NCBI GenBank assembly: GCA_035317085.1
Contig: DATHHS010000197.1
Coordinates: 1 to 20,437 of the forward strand
From: VBDM01 sp035317085
GTDB taxonomy: Bacteria > Pseudomonadota > Gammaproteobacteria > Burkholderiales > SG8-39
Direction: 5' to 3'
DNA length: 20,437 bases
Positions 13,480 through 20,437 of the stretch are shown here, piece by piece; within the stretch, counting starts at the first letter, position 1; the number at the start of each line of letters is the position of its first letter. The notes under the pieces were generated by a model that was not told where the DNA came from, made no database searches, and was given only the letters and a program-made list of their open reading frames with translations. Both the position numbers and the translations under genes were made by a program.

Positions 13480-14700
13480 ATGAGCCATTCCAAGAAGCGA
13501 AGAGACGCCCTCAAGATCGGAGCGCTCGCGGCCGCGAGCCTCGGCTTTCCCGCCATCCTGCGCGCCCAGCCGAAGGAGGTCGTGATCCTCGGGCTGTGGG
13601 ACCAGACCGGCGCCTTTGCAGACGTCGGTCCGCTCAACGACCGCGGCATGAAGATGGCGCTCGAGGAGCGCGGCATGCAGGTGCTCGGGCGGCCGATCAA
13701 GTACATCACGCGTGACGGCGGCACACAGGCCGGCACCTCCACGCGCCGCACCGAGGAGGCGGTCGACGCCGAGGGCGCGAAGTTCGTCATCGGCCCCTGG
13801 TCCTCGGGCGTCGCGCTCGCCGTGTCGGAAGTCGCCAAGCGCAAGAAAGTCGTGCATCTGTTTTCCGGCGGCACCGAGGACATCTCCGGCAGCCGCTGCC
13901 ACCGCTATTCGTTCCAGTGGGCGGCGAGCCCCTATACCGCGGCGAAGACCGTGGTCGACAACTTCATGAAGGCGAACCCGAAGGCGAAACGCTGGCACCT
14001 GCTGGTCGCCGACTACGCCTTCGGCTGGTCGGTGGAAAAGTACGTCAAGGAAGTCGGCAAGACCCACGGCATCGAGTTCGTCGGCGCCGACCGGCACCCG
14101 CTCGGCGAGCGCGAGTTCTCCAACTATGTGCAGAAGGCGGCGGCGAACAAGCCCGACGTGGTCGCCATGATCAACTTCGGCGGCGACGCCGTCGCCGGTG
14201 CGCGCGAGATTTTCAACTTCGGACTCACGCCCAAGGTGCCGCTGATCATGACCTGGTCCTCGGGCGTCGAGGAGCTGGTGCAGCTTGCCCCGGAGATCCG
14301 CGAGAACCTGTGGGTTGGCACGAATTTTTACTACACCGTCGACACGCCGGCGGCGAAGAATTTCGTGAAGAACTACCAGGAGAAGTTCAAGCTGCCGCCG
14401 GGCTACGCGCCCTCGGCCGCCTACTCGATGACACACATGCTGCTCGCCGGCTTCGACAAGGCAAGATCGGACGACGTGCAGGCCGTGGTGAAAGCGCTCG
14501 AAGGCCTGGAGATGAATGACATCGTCGGGCCGATGCGCGTCGACGGCGCCACGCACCAGACGCTGCGCCCCTACTTCCTCCTGCGCTGCAAGCCGAAGAG
14601 CGCGATGAAGCACGAGCTGGACTTCGGCGACGTGGTCGCCACCGGAGACGCGCCGCTGCCGAAGGAATACGCGGCCTGCAAGGACATCGGCGCGTTCTGA
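13480..14700 (+). CDS. Branched-chain amino-acid-type ABC transporter substrate-binding protein
   Basis: A 406-residue periplasmic binding protein of the LivJ/LivK (type I) fold. The N-terminus has a Tat-like signal (KKRRDALKIGALAAASLGFPAILRAQ, read across residues 5-30), with two arginines before the hydrophobic core. The mature part opens KEVVILGLWDQTGAFADVG, where ligand-binding proteins of this fold have GPLTG. The segments VIGPWSSGVALAVSEVAKRKKVVHL and DYAFGWSVEKYVKEVG are standard. Such proteins bind amino acids, amides, urea or aromatic acids, and I cannot choose among them. The ATG at 13480 follows a GGGAGA ribosome site. This is the first gene of the five-gene importer operon and is 28 bases upstream of the likely livH start. 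Confidence 0.9.
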   Translation: MSHSKKRRDALKIGALAAASLGFPAILRAQPKEVVILGLWDQTGAFADVGPLNDRGMKMALEERGMQVLGRPIKYITRDGGTQAGTSTRRTEEAVDAEGAKFVIGPWSSGVALAVSEVAKRKKVVHLFSGGTEDISGSRCHRYSFQWAASPYTAAKTVVDNFMKANPKAKRWHLLVADYAFGWSVEKYVKEVGKTHGIEFVGADRHPLGEREFSNYVQKAAANKPDVVAMINFGGDAVAGAREIFNFGLTPKVPLIMTWSSGVEELVQLAPEIRENLWVGTNFYYTVDTPAAKNFVKNYQEKFKLPPGYAPSAAYSMTHMLLAGFDKARSDDVQAVVKALEGLEMNDIVGPMRVDGATHQTLRPYFLLRCKPKSAMKHELDFGDVVATGDAPLPKEYAACKDIGAF

Positions 14701-14704
14701 CGCC

Positions 14705-14729
14705 GGGAGGCTCTAGGGAGGCTAGCCTC
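14705..14729 (+). promoter_or_regulatory. Duplicated Shine-Dalgarno sequence and palindrome at livH
   Basis: GGGAGGCT occurs twice, at 14705-14712 and 14716-14723. The second copy is a strong ribosome site whose AGGGAGG ends 7 bases before the CTG at 14729. It lies within the perfect 12-bp palindrome GAGGCTAGCCTC (14718-14729), which touches the CTG. The first copy could pair with the same right arm, so alternative mRNA structures are possible. Confidence 0.55.
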
Positions 14730-15586
14730 TGAGCGCGTTTCTCGGGCAGGTCCTCAACGGGATCGCCACGGGCATGCTGTACGCCCTGATGGGGCTCGGC
14801 CTGTCGCTGATCACCGGCGTCCTCAACATCCCCAACTTCGCGCACGGCGCGCTCTTTGCCATCGGCGCCTACCTGCTCGCGAGTGTCGCCAACCTTATCG
14901 GCAATTTCTGGCTGGCGCTCGTCGTGGCGCCGCTCGGCGCGGCGCTGCTCGGCCTGGCCATCGAATACCTGGGAATACGCCGGCTCTACGCGGCGGGCCA
15001 CGACTACCAGCTGCTTTTTACGTTCGGGCTCGCGCTTATCCTCTCCGAGGCGATCATCCTCGTCTGGGGGCCGGTGGGCTACAGCCACCTGCCGCCGCCC
15101 GTGCTGCGCGGCGGCGTGGACCTGGGCTTCACCTTCTATCCCAAGTACCGTCTGTTCGTGATGGCCGCGGCCGGCCTCCTCGTGCTCGCGACCTGGCTGT
15201 TCCTCGAGAAGACGCGCTACGGCGCGATCATGCGCGCAGGCATCGAGAACAAGGAAATGGTGTCGCTGCTCGGCATCGATATCCACCGCGTGTTCACCGG
15301 CGCCTTTGCGCTCGGCGCCTATCTCGCCGGCATCGCCGGCGCGCTCACCGCGCCGATCCGCGGGCTCTCGCCGGGAATGGGCGTGGACATGCTCGGCATC
15401 GCCTTCGTCGTGGTCGCGCTCGGCGGCCTCGGCAACCTCCTCGGCGCGATCGCAGCGGGCCTGCTGATCGGCGTCACGCAGGCGATCGTCGCCGCGCACT
15501 GGACCGAGGCTTCGAGCGTCGTTATCTACGCGGTGATGGCGGCGGTGCTGCTGGTGCGCCCTCAAGGATTGTTCGGGATCCGATGA
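14729..15586 (+). CDS. livH: Branched-chain amino-acid-type ABC permease LivH, probable CTG start
   Basis: A 285-residue inner-membrane permease with about eight helices. From CTG at 14729 the protein reads (M)SAFLGQVLNGIATGMLYALMGLGLSLITGVLNIPNFAHG, which matches the usual LivH N-terminus (S-x-F-L-x-Q-x-x-N-G). An in-frame TAG at 14723-14725 rules out any earlier start, and the next ATG (14774) would delete 15 residues of the conserved first segment and has no ribosome site. The CTG is preceded by AGGGAGG at ideal spacing. The EAA-like loop TRYGAIMRAGIENKEMVSLLGIDI and the C-terminal GGLGNLLGAIAAGLLIGV are typical. Its stop overlaps the livM start (ATGA). It pairs with LivM to form the channel. 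A base error at 14729 would be the main alternative explanation. Confidence 0.88.
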   Translation: MSAFLGQVLNGIATGMLYALMGLGLSLITGVLNIPNFAHGALFAIGAYLLASVANLIGNFWLALVVAPLGAALLGLAIEYLGIRRLYAAGHDYQLLFTFGLALILSEAIILVWGPVGYSHLPPPVLRGGVDLGFTFYPKYRLFVMAAAGLLVLATWLFLEKTRYGAIMRAGIENKEMVSLLGIDIHRVFTGAFALGAYLAGIAGALTAPIRGLSPGMGVDMLGIAFVVVALGGLGNLLGAIAAGLLIGVTQAIVAAHWTEASSVVIYAVMAAVLLVRPQGLFGIR

Positions 15587-16524
15587 ACCGCGCCCTGATC
15601 GCGATCCTCGCGGCGATCGTCCTGCTGCCTTTCCTGGTGCGCCCCGCCATCGCCTCCGAGATCTGGATTTTCGCCATCTTCGGGCTGGGGCTGAACCTGC
15701 TGCTTGGCTACACGGGCCTCCTGTCCTTCGGCCAGTCCACCTTTTTCGGTTCGGCGGCCTACGTCGCCGGCTGGCTGATGAAGATCCATGGCCTCAACGC
15801 CTTGCTCGCGCTCATTGTCGGCGCGGGCGTGGGCGCGCTTTCGGCGGCGGTCGTCGGCTATCTGTGCGTGCAGCGCTCGGGGCTGTACTTCATCATGCTC
15901 ACCTTCGCGCTCAACCAACTCTTCTACTTCGTTGCCTACCAGTGGACCAGCGTCACCGGCGGCGAGGACGGGATGCCCGGCATCCCGCGGCCGGCCTTTC
16001 TCGGCATCGATTTCGGCAATCCCGTCGCCTACTACGTCTTCGTGTCGGTGCTGTTCCTCGTGGCGCTTCTCGTCATGCGGCGCATCGTCGAGTCGCCCCT
16101 GGGAAAGATCCTGCAGGCGATCCGCGAGAACGAGGTCCGCGCCGAGGCCGTGGGCTACGACACGGCGCGCTTCAAGCTCGCCGCCTTCGTGATCGGTGGA
16201 GCGTTCTCAGGACTTGCGGGCGTGCTCTACGCGATGCTCTTCGGCATCGTGCCGCTCGAGGCGATCGGCTTCGTCACTTCGGGCAACGTCGTCTTCGCGA
16301 CGCTGATCGGCGGCTCGGGCTCGCTCTACGGGCCGGTGATCGGCTCCTTCGTTTTCATCTGGCTCTCGGAGTCGGTGAGCACGCTGTGGGCGCGCTGGCC
16401 GCTGCTGCTCGGCGTGGCCTTCGTGATCGTGGTGCTGTTTTTCCGCGGCGGCGTCGTCGAGGCCTGGGCGCGCTTCTCCGCGTGGCGGGAACGCAAATGG
16501 CGATCCTCGAGACAGACCGGCTGA
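15583..16524 (+). CDS. livM: Branched-chain amino-acid-type ABC permease LivM
   Basis: A 313-residue inner-membrane permease, the second channel subunit of the importer. Characteristic stretches are IFGLGLNLLLGYTGLLSFGQSTFFGSAAYVAG (about residues 30-61) and SGLYFIMLTFALNQLFYFVAYQW. The cytoplasmic loop RRIVESPLGKILQAIRENEVRAEAVGYD couples to the ATPases, and GGAFSGLAGVLYAM and GGSGSLYGPVIGSFVF come later. Eight to ten helices are expected. The ATG at 15583 overlaps the livH stop by 4 bases, indicating translational coupling. Its own 3' end overlaps livG by 28 bases, so the last nine residues lie over the ATPase start. No frame disruption is seen. Confidence 0.93.
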   Translation: MNRALIAILAAIVLLPFLVRPAIASEIWIFAIFGLGLNLLLGYTGLLSFGQSTFFGSAAYVAGWLMKIHGLNALLALIVGAGVGALSAAVVGYLCVQRSGLYFIMLTFALNQLFYFVAYQWTSVTGGEDGMPGIPRPAFLGIDFGNPVAYYVFVSVLFLVALLVMRRIVESPLGKILQAIRENEVRAEAVGYDTARFKLAAFVIGGAFSGLAGVLYAMLFGIVPLEAIGFVTSGNVVFATLIGGSGSLYGPVIGSFVFIWLSESVSTLWARWPLLLGVAFVIVVLFFRGGVVEAWARFSAWRERKWRSSRQTG

Positions 16525-17246
16525 CCAAATCCTTCGGCGCGCTCGCCGCGGTCTCGGGCGTGAGCCTCGCGATCGAGGCGGGCACGCTGCACTCGGTCAT
16601 CGGGCCGAACGGCGCGGGCAAGACCACGCTCTTCAACCTGCTCACCGGCTCTCTGCGCCCGAGCTCGGGGAGGATCGTGCTCGACGGGCGCGACATCACC
16701 GGAACGCCGGCGCACCGCGTCCCGCATCTTGGCCTCGCGCGCTCGTTCCAGCGCACCAACGTGTTCCCAGCCTTTTCCCTGCTCGACAACGTCTGGGTCG
16801 CAGCCTTTGCCCGCGCCCCGTCGCGGCGCGGGCTCGCGTGGCGGCGCGCCGACCGCTATCCCGAGGTGAAGGAGCGCGCGCTGGCGGCGCTCGCCGACGT
16901 CGGGCTCGCCGGGCAGGCGGAGCGGCCGGTGCGCGAGATTTCGCACGGCGAGCAGCGCCAGCTCGAGCTGGCCATCGCGCTCGCCGCGGCGCCGCGCGTG
17001 CTGCTGCTCGACGAACCGGCGGCGGGCCTGTCTCCCGAGGAAACGAAGAAGCTCGTGGCGCTGGTGCGCACGCTCAAGGGCCGATACACCATCGTGCTGA
17101 TCGAGCACAAGATGGACATCATCATGAGCGTCTCCGACCGCATCTCGGTGATGCACTTCGGCAGCCTGATCGCCGAAGGCACGCCCGCCGAAATCCAGAA
17201 GAACTCCGAAGTGCGCCGCGCTTACCTGGGCGGGGTCGCGGCGTGA
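16497..17246 (+). CDS. livG: Branched-chain amino-acid-type ABC transporter ATPase LivG
   Basis: A 249-residue cytoplasmic ATPase. Walker A is GPNGAGKTT at residues 36-44, the signature is SHGEQ at 149-153 (LivG proteins often have a variant of LSGGQ) and Walker B with the catalytic glutamate is LLLDEP at 169-174. The H-loop follows in VLIEHKMD. The family-specific GLARSFQRTNVFPAFSLLDNV lies at about 79-99. LivG and LivF form the ATPase pair that powers the LivHM channel. The ATG at 16497 lies inside the 3' end of livM and the stop overlaps the GTG of livF (GTGA). The length is slightly short of the usual 255 residues, mainly in the middle loop. Confidence 0.93.
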   Translation: MAILETDRLTKSFGALAAVSGVSLAIEAGTLHSVIGPNGAGKTTLFNLLTGSLRPSSGRIVLDGRDITGTPAHRVPHLGLARSFQRTNVFPAFSLLDNVWVAAFARAPSRRGLAWRRADRYPEVKERALAALADVGLAGQAERPVREISHGEQRQLELAIALAAAPRVLLLDEPAAGLSPEETKKLVALVRTLKGRYTIVLIEHKMDIIMSVSDRISVMHFGSLIAEGTPAEIQKNSEVRRAYLGGVAA

Positions 17247-17941
17247 TCCTCGAGATAAAAAACATCGATACGTTCTACGGGCTCGGCCATATTCTTCGCG
17301 GCCTTTCGCTCGGCGTCGCCGAAGGCGAGGTCGTGGCGCTCCTCGGCCGCAACGGCGCCGGAAAAACCACCACGCTGCGCTCGATCACCGGCCTTGCGCC
17401 GCCGCGCTCCGGCGAAATCCGCTACAAGGGCTGCGATATCGCCGGCCTCCAGACCCACCGGATCTCACAGATGGGCGTCGCCCTCGTGCCGGAAACGCGC
17501 GGCATCTTCTCTTACCTGAGCGCGCGCGAGAACCTCGCGATCGCGCAGCGCAAAGGATCGCGCTGGCAGATGGACGCCGTGCTCGAGCGCTTTCCCGCCC
17601 TGCGCGGGCGGCTGGAGAGCAAGGGGCGGCTGCTCTCGGGCGGGGAGCAGGAGATGCTCGCCATCGCCCGCGCCCTGATGACCGGACCCGATCTTTTGCT
17701 GCTGGACGAGCCCTCCCAGGGCCTTGCGCCGCTCGTCGTCAACGCCGTGATGGACACCATCCGCGAGCTGAAGAGCCAGCGCGTCAGCATGCTGCTCGTC
17801 GAACAGAACGCCGAAATGGCACTGCAGCTCGCCGACCGGGTGTACGTGATCGACCACGGGGCGGTGGTGTTCGAGGGGACGAGCGAGAAGCTGCGCAACG
17901 ACCACGACATCATGGCGACTTACCTCGGCGTCGGAGGCTGA
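17243..17941 (+). CDS. livF: Branched-chain amino-acid-type ABC transporter ATPase LivF
   Basis: A 232-residue cytoplasmic ATPase starting at GTG (17243), which overlaps the livG stop by 4 bases. The start is fixed by the family opening ILEIKNIDTFYGLGHILRGLSL. Walker A is GRNGAGKTT (residues 35-43), the signature is LSGGEQ (131-136), and Walker B is LLLLDEP (151-157) followed by SQGLAP, which is diagnostic for LivF. The H-loop equivalent is in LLVEQNAEMAL. It completes the importer with LivG, LivH, LivM and the binding protein. It ends 43 bases before the OsmC-like gene, which has its own strong ribosome site. Length is normal. Confidence 0.93.
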   Translation: MILEIKNIDTFYGLGHILRGLSLGVAEGEVVALLGRNGAGKTTTLRSITGLAPPRSGEIRYKGCDIAGLQTHRISQMGVALVPETRGIFSYLSARENLAIAQRKGSRWQMDAVLERFPALRGRLESKGRLLSGGEQEMLAIARALMTGPDLLLLDEPSQGLAPLVVNAVMDTIRELKSQRVSMLLVEQNAEMALQLADRVYVIDHGAVVFEGTSEKLRNDHDIMATYLGVGG

Positions 17942-17984
17942 GGCGGCCGCTTTACCTTTGATACCTAGCGCCTAAGGAGCCACC

Positions 17985-18458
17985 ATGCCTCGAATCGCCC
18001 ATGTCGTTCTCGACTCGCAGGCGGGAGACGCGTGCGTCATCCGCGTCGGCCGTCACATGCTCACGGCGGACGAGGCGGCCTCGCACGGCGGCACCGACAC
18101 GGGACCGGCGCCTTATCAGCTCCTCCTTTCGGCACTCGCGGCCTGCACCGCGATCACCCTGCGCATGGTCGCCGTGCGCAAGGGCTGGGAACTGGGAGCC
18201 ATCCATGTCGACGTGGAGCTGGAGAAGGATCTCGCGACCGGCGCCGACCGCATCGCCAGGGCGATCTCCTTCAGCGCCGCACTCGGCGGCGAGCAGAAGG
18301 CGGCGCTCGCCGAAATCGCGGAAAAGACCCCGGTCACGAAGACCATCAAGGCCGGCGCATCGATTCGAAACGAAATTCCTGTGAAGGAGCCGATCCCGCT
18401 CCTGCGGGAAACCGGCGCTCTTTGGTTTCAGCGAACGATCATGCCGGTGAACACGTAG
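17985..18458 (+). CDS. OsmC-family protein lacking the second cysteine
   Basis: A 157-residue OsmC/Ohr-superfamily protein. The conserved GPAPYQLLLSALAACTAITLRM (about residues 40-61) contains the reactive Cys54 at the start of the central helix. The second cysteine expected in a CPV motif near residue 115 is threonine (EKTPVTKTIKAG), as in one branch of the family. A two-cysteine peroxidase cycle like that of Ohr or OsmC is therefore doubtful, and the role may be thiol-dependent in another way. The ATG at 17985 follows a strong TAAGGAG ribosome site. The gene comes 43 bases after livF and could be read with the liv operon. Its last 31 bases overlap the 3' end of the convergent lactate permease gene. 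Confidence 0.87.
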   Translation: MPRIAHVVLDSQAGDACVIRVGRHMLTADEAASHGGTDTGPAPYQLLLSALAACTAITLRMVAVRKGWELGAIHVDVELEKDLATGADRIARAISFSAALGGEQKAALAEIAEKTPVTKTIKAGASIRNEIPVKEPIPLLRETGALWFQRTIMPVNT

Positions 18459-20086
18459 GCTTGCAGCATCACCAGCACGCCCACCAAGGAGGCGAGCGCG
18501 ATCGAATGCCAGAAGACGAAGCGCAGGATCGAGCCCTCGTGTCCGAACCAGTTGGTCGCCGTGGAGGCGACCACGATCGACTGCGCGTCGATCATTTTCC
18601 CCATGACGCCCCCTGAAGAATTGGCAGCGCTCATAAGGATGGGCGAGAGGTTCAGCTGCTCTGCGGTGATCTTCTGCAGGCCGCCGAACAACACGTTCGA
18701 CGCGGTGTCGGAACCGGTGAGCGCCACCCCCAGCCATCCGAGCAGCGTGCCGAAGAACGGGTAAAGGAAACCGGAGTGGGCGAAGGCGAGGCCGAGCGTG
18801 GCGTCCAGCCCGGAGAAGCGGGTCAGCGTCCCGATCGCGAGCATCGCCGAGATGGTGATGAGCGAGTAGCGCACCACGTAAATGGTCCGGCCGTAGGAGC
18901 GGATCATCGCGCCGGGCGAGAAGCCCATGACGAATCCCGAGATGATCGCGGCGATCAGCATGCCCGTGCCGGTGAACGACAGCCAGGTAAAGGCGAACAC
19001 CGCGCCTTCCTTCGTCGGCTTCGCCACCACCGGCGGCACCTTGTTGATGAGGTTGTCCAACCCTACCACGTGGTAGTTCCAGGTGAAGATCGGATTCACC
19101 GCCGCCTTGAACCATCCCGTGCCCCAGACGAGCATGATGGCGCAGACGATGATCCACGGCGTGAGGCACTTCCACACCTGCGCGCTCGTGGGCTTGGCCT
19201 TGGGCATCGCGGCGGGTGCGCTCATGGTCGCGGCCGAGTCGTCGCGGCTGCGCAGCTTCGGCGAAGTCCACACGGTCTTCGGCTTCCAGATCTTGAGGAA
19301 GCCCATGAGGCAGGCCATGGAGATGAGCGAGGCGCCGATGTCCACAATCCAGGGATTGACGAAGTTCGAGATCAGGAACTGCGGGATCGCGAAGGAGACG
19401 CCGGTGACGAGGATCGCCGGCCAGATCTCCTTCATGCCCTTCCAGCCCGCGAACACCCAGATCAGCCAGAACGGCACGATCAGGGAGAAGAACGGCAGCT
19501 GCCGGCCGACCATGGCCCCGAGCAGGTAGGGATCGATTCCGGTCACCGAGGCGAGGCCCGCGATCGGCGCGCCGAGCGCGCCGAAGGCCACCGGCGCGGT
19601 GTTGGCGATCAGCGAAAGCCCCGAGGCCGCGAGCGGCGAGAAGCCGAGGCCGATCAGGATCGCGCCGGTCACCGCGACCGGCGTGCCGAAGCCCGACGCG
19701 CCCTCGAAAAAGGCGCCGAAGGCGAAGGCGATCAGGAGCAGTTGCAGGCGCCGGTCGGCGGTCACGCCGCCTATGGTCTGCTGCAGGGTCGTGAAGACGC
19801 CTTTCTCGACCGTGAGCCGGTACAGGAAGATGACGTTGAGCACGATCCACCCGATGGGGAAGAAGCCGACCGCGAGGCCGAGTATCCCGGCGCGGATCGC
19901 CATGCCCGCCGGCATGGTGAAGGCGTAGACGGCGATCAGGATCGCCACCCCCAGCGCAATCGACGCGGCGATGTGCGCCTTGACCTTGCCCGAGGCGATC
20001 AGCACGAGCAGCGTCACCACCGGGATCGCCGCCACCAGGGTCGACAGGACTTCGCTCGAGAACGGGTTATAGACCTGATTCCACAT
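18428..20086 (-). CDS. lctP: L-lactate permease (LctP family)
   Basis: A 552-residue inner-membrane transporter of the LctP family (usual length about 550), which takes up lactate or glycolate with protons. The start MWNQVYNPF at 20086 is chosen because MWxQxYxP is the family opening and a strong GAGGAGG site precedes it. Visible family segments include FFPIGWIVLNVIFLYRLTVEKGVF, FGAFFEGASGFGTPVAVTGAILIGLGFSPL (the most conserved part), PFFGTLLGWLGVALTGSDTASNVLFGGLQ and AANSSGGVMGKMIDAQSIVVA, read in that order. About 12-14 helices are expected. No lactate dehydrogenase or lldR-type regulator gene is in the window, so glycolate or a related hydroxyacid is also possible. The promoter region carries an inverted repeat at 20175-20188. 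Confidence 0.92.
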   Translation of the reverse strand: MWNQVYNPFSSEVLSTLVAAIPVVTLLVLIASGKVKAHIAASIALGVAILIAVYAFTMPAGMAIRAGILGLAVGFFPIGWIVLNVIFLYRLTVEKGVFTTLQQTIGGVTADRRLQLLLIAFAFGAFFEGASGFGTPVAVTGAILIGLGFSPLAASGLSLIANTAPVAFGALGAPIAGLASVTGIDPYLLGAMVGRQLPFFSLIVPFWLIWVFAGWKGMKEIWPAILVTGVSFAIPQFLISNFVNPWIVDIGASLISMACLMGFLKIWKPKTVWTSPKLRSRDDSAATMSAPAAMPKAKPTSAQVWKCLTPWIIVCAIMLVWGTGWFKAAVNPIFTWNYHVVGLDNLINKVPPVVAKPTKEGAVFAFTWLSFTGTGMLIAAIISGFVMGFSPGAMIRSYGRTIYVVRYSLITISAMLAIGTLTRFSGLDATLGLAFAHSGFLYPFFGTLLGWLGVALTGSDTASNVLFGGLQKITAEQLNLSPILMSAANSSGGVMGKMIDAQSIVVASTATNWFGHEGSILRFVFWHSIALASLVGVLVMLQAYVFTGMIVR

Positions 20087-20174
20087 GGCATCCTCCTCGG
20101 GGCGCAAGGCCAAAAGATTTCTTCGCCGCCGCGCGCAGGATAGAGGAAATCGGCCCGCCGCTTCTTACAACTTG

Positions 20175-20188
20175 CTGACTTGGGTCAG
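20175..20188. repeat. Inverted repeat upstream of the lactate permease gene
   Basis: CTGAC (20175-20179) and GTCAG (20184-20188) flank a 4-base centre, about 90 bases upstream of the permease start and 17 bases past the EAL stop. It is a candidate operator for a GntR/FadR-type lactate regulator or a short hairpin after the EAL gene. Confidence 0.3.
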
Positions 20189-20204
20189 ACGCGGTACGGC
20201 CGAT

Positions 20205-20437
20205 TCATTTGGGGACCCGCCTGTCCCCGCTCGAGACGATCCTGAGCCGACCCGACGCTTCGCGCCGCTCGCTCTCCTCGAGCGGCGCTCCCTGCTCCTC
20301 CAGGTAGGCCGTCAGCTCTTCCGCCGGGAGCGGCTTGCTGAAGTAGTAGCCCTGCATTTCATCGCAGCCTCTGCGCTCGAGGAATCGCACCTGGTCGTTG
20401 GTTTCCACGCCCTCGGCGACGACCTTGAGCCCCAGGC
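20205..20437 (-). CDS. EAL-domain protein, C-terminal end (probable cyclic-di-GMP phosphodiesterase)
   Basis: Only the last 76 codons are in the window, and the gene continues past the right edge. The frame reads LGLKVVAEGVETNDQVRFLERRGCDEMQGYYFSKPLPAEELTAYL in order. This holds the AEGVET and QGYYFSKP motifs that end EAL domains. EAL enzymes hydrolyse cyclic-di-GMP, but the catalytic EAL motif and metal ligands lie outside the window, so activity cannot be judged. The final residues (about 25 after the domain) are charged and end SSGDRRVPK. The codons for this tail contain a GGGGAC...GTCCCC palindrome. Upstream sensor domains such as PAS or GGDEF are likely but unseen. Confidence 0.88.
   Translation of the reverse strand, partial: LGLKVVAEGVETNDQVRFLERRGCDEMQGYYFSKPLPAEELTAYLEEQGAPLEESERREASGRLRIVSSGDRRVPK
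20211..20228. repeat. GC-rich palindrome in the 3' end of the EAL gene
   Basis: GGGGAC (20211-20216) and GTCCCC (20223-20228) form a 6-bp stem with a 6-base loop. They lie across the last codons of the EAL gene and just before its stop. The motif resembles REP-type elements seen between genes of many proteobacteria. A single copy in the window is not enough to prove it. Confidence 0.35.

Noticed and set aside
14387..15565. Long open frame of 392 codons antisense to the binding-protein and livH genes
   Set aside because: Its product is low-complexity and rich in Arg, Glu, His and Ala, as expected for a mirror of a GC-rich gene. The plus-strand frames have clear family matches.
18776..20143. 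Open frame of 455 codons antisense to the lactate permease gene
   Set aside because: The composition is dominated by Arg, Asp, Gly and His with no domain or signal. It is the mirror of lctP.

Overview
The window reads as chromosomal DNA of a GC-rich proteobacterium, most likely a betaproteobacterium of the Burkholderiales or a relative. The lineage call rests on a Bug/TctC-type periplasmic binding protein, a LivK-type binding protein with a full liv operon, an LctP-type lactate permease, a GSU2403-type nucleotidyltransferase and strong GC bias at third codon positions. It is inference from gene content, not phylogeny. No rRNA, tRNA, insertion sequence, phage gene or CRISPR array was seen. Genes are dense and no gap exceeds about 230 bases.

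Left part (1-5067). The 5' end of a secreted protein gene runs off the left edge (minus strand). Then come a DoxX-like membrane protein, a DHA2-type 14-helix drug exporter and a VOC/PhnB-like protein, all on the minus strand. Divergent from the VOC gene is a 346-residue GSU2403-family nucleotidyltransferase. The gap between these two is AT-rich and carries four copies of a TAGTATAAC-like element, the last one abutting the start codon. An isochorismatase-family cysteine hydrolase converges on the nucleotidyltransferase.

Middle part (5074-12214). Reading leftward are an HxlR-type regulator, glutathione reductase (GTG start, 10 bases after the regulator), a small lipoprotein and the isochorismatase-like hydrolase. 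They look like one or two transcription units. A secreted SnoaL-like protein diverges from the HxlR gene across a perfect 15-bp inverted repeat. A LysR regulator is divergent from a PPOX flavoprotein gene followed by an orphan tripartite-tricarboxylate-type binding protein, and their shared intergenic DNA is rich in repeats. Next are an antibiotic-biosynthesis-monooxygenase-like gene, two adjacent minus-strand genes of unknown function, and a cupin.

Right part (12224-20437). A MetE-C-like (cobalamin-independent methionine synthase II family) enzyme is divergent from a five-gene branched-chain-amino-acid-type ABC importer: Tat-like binding protein, livH, livM, livG, livF. livH seems to start at CTG, and the downstream genes are coupled by overlapping stop and start codons. 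An OsmC-like protein follows, and its 3' end overlaps that of a convergent lactate permease by 31 bases. The right edge holds the C-terminal end of an EAL-domain protein.

Overall this is ordinary housekeeping and catabolic accessory DNA. The points most worth a second look are the probable CTG start of livH, the repeat array at the nucleotidyltransferase, the two unknown genes at 11103-11658, and the palindromes beside the HxlR and LysR genes.
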